Below, piece after piece: positions 13,648 through 14,442 of a DNA stretch of 14,442 nt. Where the stretch lies: the NCBI GenBank assembly GCA_910577655.1, contig CAJTOW010000050.1:1-14442 (forward strand), given 5' to 3'. A program made the translations under genes and the position numbers. Position 1 is the stretch's first letter; each line of letters begins with the position of its first letter. Source of the stretch: an uncultured Lachnospiraceae bacterium (GTDB taxonomy: Bacteria; Bacillota; Clostridia; Lachnospirales; Lachnospiraceae). The notes below the pieces were generated by a model. The model was not told the origin of the DNA, made no database searches, and worked only from the letters and a program-made list of their open reading frames with translations.

Positions 13648-14442
13648 ATGAAGAATATGACAAAGAACAAAAACAACCTTTATTCCCTGATTGCTTTGGC
13701 TGTGCTCCTGGGTTTTCTTGCATTTCTCCAGTCTGATACAGCAGGCTACAGCTATCAGATCTCCATCCTGGAGCGGAGCGCCATCTATGCGGTGGTGGCA
13801 GTCTCCATGAACCTGCTGACCGGCTTTACAGGTCTTTTCTCCCTGGGGCAGGCAGGCTTCATGGCCATCGGCGCCTATACTGTGGCCATCTTCACCATCC
13901 CGGTGAGCGCCCGGCCCAGTGTATATTACGTCAGCGGCATTTCCCCGGTCATTGCAGATATCCAGCTGCCTGTTCCCGTTGCCCTGCTGCTGGGGGGACT
14001 CATGGCCGCAGGAATGGCTGCCCTGATCGGTATCCCGGTGCTGCGCCTTAAAAGTGACTACCTGGCTATCGCCACCCTGGGCTTTTCGGAGATCATCCGG
14101 GCCTTTATTGCGGCTCCTGTGTTCGACACTATCACCAACGGCTCCTACGGTTTAAAGAGTATCCCTGGCTTTTCCAGTATTTTCACTGTTTTCGGACTGG
14201 CAGCCTTATGTATCGCTCTCATGGTGCTGCTGATCAACTCCTCTTATGGCCGTGCCTTCAAGGCCATCCGGGAGGATGAGATCGCTGCCCAGTCCATGGG
14301 CCTGAACCTGTTCCGCTACAAAGAGCTTTCCTTTGTGATCTCCTCCTTCTTCACAGGAGTCGGCGGAGGGATGCTGGCCATGTTCATGCGCTCCATAGAC
14401 TCCAAGACCTTCCAGGTATCCCTTACCTATGATATCCTGCTG
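13648..14442 (+). CDS. livM: LIV-type ABC importer permease LivM, second system (runs off window)
   Basis: The first 265 codons of the second permease subunit; no stop before the window end. The start ATG at 13648 follows a GAGGTGG site 10 nt after the livH stop. Landmarks seen are VSMNLLTGFTGLFSLGQAGFMAIGAY (from about residue 64, in two adjoining membrane segments), RLKSDYLAIATLGFSEIIRAF (about 132-152) and the coupling loop YGRAFKAIREDEIAAQSMGLN (about 199-219). Compared with the first LivM it has an extra loop around residues 85-105 (SARPSVYYVSGIS). About 70-90 residues are missing at the C-terminus. livG and livF probably follow outside the window. Confidence 0.95.
   Translation, partial: MKNMTKNKNNLYSLIALAVLLGFLAFLQSDTAGYSYQISILERSAIYAVVAVSMNLLTGFTGLFSLGQAGFMAIGAYTVAIFTIPVSARPSVYYVSGISPVIADIQLPVPVALLLGGLMAAGMAALIGIPVLRLKSDYLAIATLGFSEIIRAFIAAPVFDTITNGSYGLKSIPGFSSIFTVFGLAALCIALMVLLINSSYGRAFKAIREDEIAAQSMGLNLFRYKELSFVISSFFTGVGGGMLAMFMRSIDSKTFQVSLTYDILL

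Noticed and set aside
12774..13676. 300-codon open frame antisense to the second livH
   Set aside because: Its composition (Gly, His, Asp, Gln-rich, low complexity) is the mirror of a strongly codon-biased livH; it has no RBS or domain, and the sense gene is unambiguous.

Overview
The window looks like chromosomal DNA of a Gram-positive anaerobic Clostridia member, most likely a Lachnospiraceae gut bacterium of roughly 50% GC (Enterocloster/Lachnoclostridium-like). This rests on AGGAGG-type ribosome binding sites, TTGACA/TATAAT promoters, lipobox-bearing substrate-binding proteins and the protein families present. The taxonomic call is inference, not a database result.

Left end (1-1675): the 5' 301 codons of pgi (minus strand, cut by the window edge) with its promoter; a 63-residue unknown protein (992-1183) with a good promoter and RBS; a strong RBS followed by a two-codon reading frame (ATG-AAA-TAA, about 1283-1305); and the C-terminal remnant of an ISAs1-type transposase (1352-1675) that abuts the stop codon of the next gene.

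Central catabolic-looking operon (1676-8221, minus strand), in transcription order: a UroD/MtaA-superfamily protein with a His-X-Cys...Cys zinc-type motif (7156-8121); the permeases livH and livM; the ATPases livG and livF; a lipoprotein substrate-binding protein (2453-3694); and an SDR oxidoreductase (1676-2431). Intervals run from -26 to 75 nt. Divergent from it lies a GntR/FadR-type regulator (8398-9054). The 276-nt gap holds two strong sigma-A promoters pointing away from each other, each followed by a near-identical AT-rich palindromic element just past the predicted start point. This arrangement suggests a locally regulated uptake-and-catabolism module for an unknown, possibly methylated, small molecule. 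It is the best candidate here for an undescribed system.

Right part: a minus-strand intrinsic terminator (9066-9115); a two-repeat Na/Pi cotransporter with a PhoU-like tail (9180-10985, minus); and a 353-nt divergent promoter region leading into a second LIV-type importer on the plus strand. That importer comprises a substrate-binding lipoprotein (11339-12499), a 256-nt GC-rich gap with five consecutive hairpins, livH (12756-13637) and livM (from 13648, cut by the window end). Its ATPase genes presumably follow outside the window. The second importer has strongly biased codon use, as expected of a highly expressed housekeeping transporter, whereas the first has the look of an inducible accessory system.
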